Assembly: GCA_015056145.1 (NCBI GenBank)
Contig: SVGY01000024.1
Coordinates: 1 to 33,713 of the forward strand
DNA: 33,713 nucleotides
Source: Clostridiales bacterium
Lineage (GTDB): Bacteria; Bacillota; Clostridia; Christensenellales; Aristaeellaceae
Direction: 5' to 3'
Part shown: in pieces, positions 33,587 through 33,713 of the stretch
How positions within the stretch are numbered: position 1 is the first letter of the stretch
Layout: each line of letters begins with the position of its first letter
Made by a program: the position numbers and the translations under genes
Notes under the pieces: model-generated
The model's database searches: none
What the model saw: only the letters and a program-made list of their open reading frames with translations
What the model was told of the DNA's origin: nothing

Positions 33587-33713
33587 ATGGCTAAAGCGCA
33601 TTTTGAACGTACTAAGCCCCACGTAAACATCGGCACCATCGGTCACGTTGACCACGGCAAGACCACCCTGACTGCCGCCATCACCATGACCCTCTCCACC
33701 CTGGGCGATGCCA
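33587..33713 (+). CDS. tuf: Elongation factor Tu (5' part, cut by the window edge)
   Basis: 42 codons are visible: [20 protein letters not shown] with the P-loop GHVDHGKT (19-26) that is invariant in EF-Tu. It delivers aminoacyl-tRNA to the ribosome. AAGGAGG precedes the ATG. The gene continues beyond the window. Order rpsL-rpsG-fusA-tuf is the conserved str operon. Confidence 0.96.
   Translation, partial: MAKAHFERTKPHVNIGTIGHVDHGKTTLTAAITMTLSTLGDA

Overview
The window looks like a chromosomal segment of a moderately GC-rich anaerobic Clostridia-type Firmicute, probably uncultured and gut-associated; that assignment is an inference. It rests on strong AGGAGG Shine-Dalgarno sites, sigma-A promoters with 16-18 nt spacers, a upp-atpIBEFHAGDC operon, a DnaD/DnaI-type primosome pair, an L7Ae-like gene heading the rpsL-rpsG-fusA-tuf (str) operon, a DUF1540 protein, QueT and an LCP protein. 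No rRNA or tRNA gene is visible, but a strong rRNA-type promoter at the left edge fires leftward out of the window.

Layout. 1-366: outward rrn-type promoter plus terminators. 367-8323, all minus strand: an AT-rich APH(6)/hydroxyurea-type kinase (probably acquired), three exported proteins, a thioredoxin-reductase-like flavoprotein with degenerate NADPH motifs, a methyltransferase and an ABC-2 exporter pair. 8391-16224, minus strand: one transcription unit, upp followed by the nine genes atpIBEFHAGDC, with a good promoter and a terminator. The c subunit carries a two-carboxylate, Na+-type ligand set. 16225-17474: sparse, with a phage-holin-like remnant and a zinc-ribbon membrane protein. 17412-21022, plus strand: a sugar operon (polyprenyl sugar-phosphate transferase, sugar nucleotidyltransferase, galE), probably for surface polysaccharide. 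21022-23375: small genes (unknown protein, DUF1540, GNAT, QueT). 23396-29600, plus strand: LCP ligase, four-repeat DnaD protein, DnaI loader, a Cys-less ArsC-like protein, a PfkB kinase and a class II aldolase. 29665-end: the str operon, cut off inside tuf.

The most unusual structure is a pair of about 163-bp, 96% identical, hairpin-rich repeats at 2174-2336 and 22583-22746. Each sits within an intrinsic terminator, and each is bracketed by a perfect 22-bp direct repeat that is exactly that locus's own terminator stem-loop. The two stem-loops are unrelated in sequence, so the duplicated hairpins are host DNA. Both insertions have the same orientation relative to the upstream gene, and in both the distal hairpin copy keeps the T-rich tail (strong at the first copy, weak at the second). 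This looks like a small non-autonomous mobile element that targets terminators and duplicates the whole stem, so a terminator remains after insertion.
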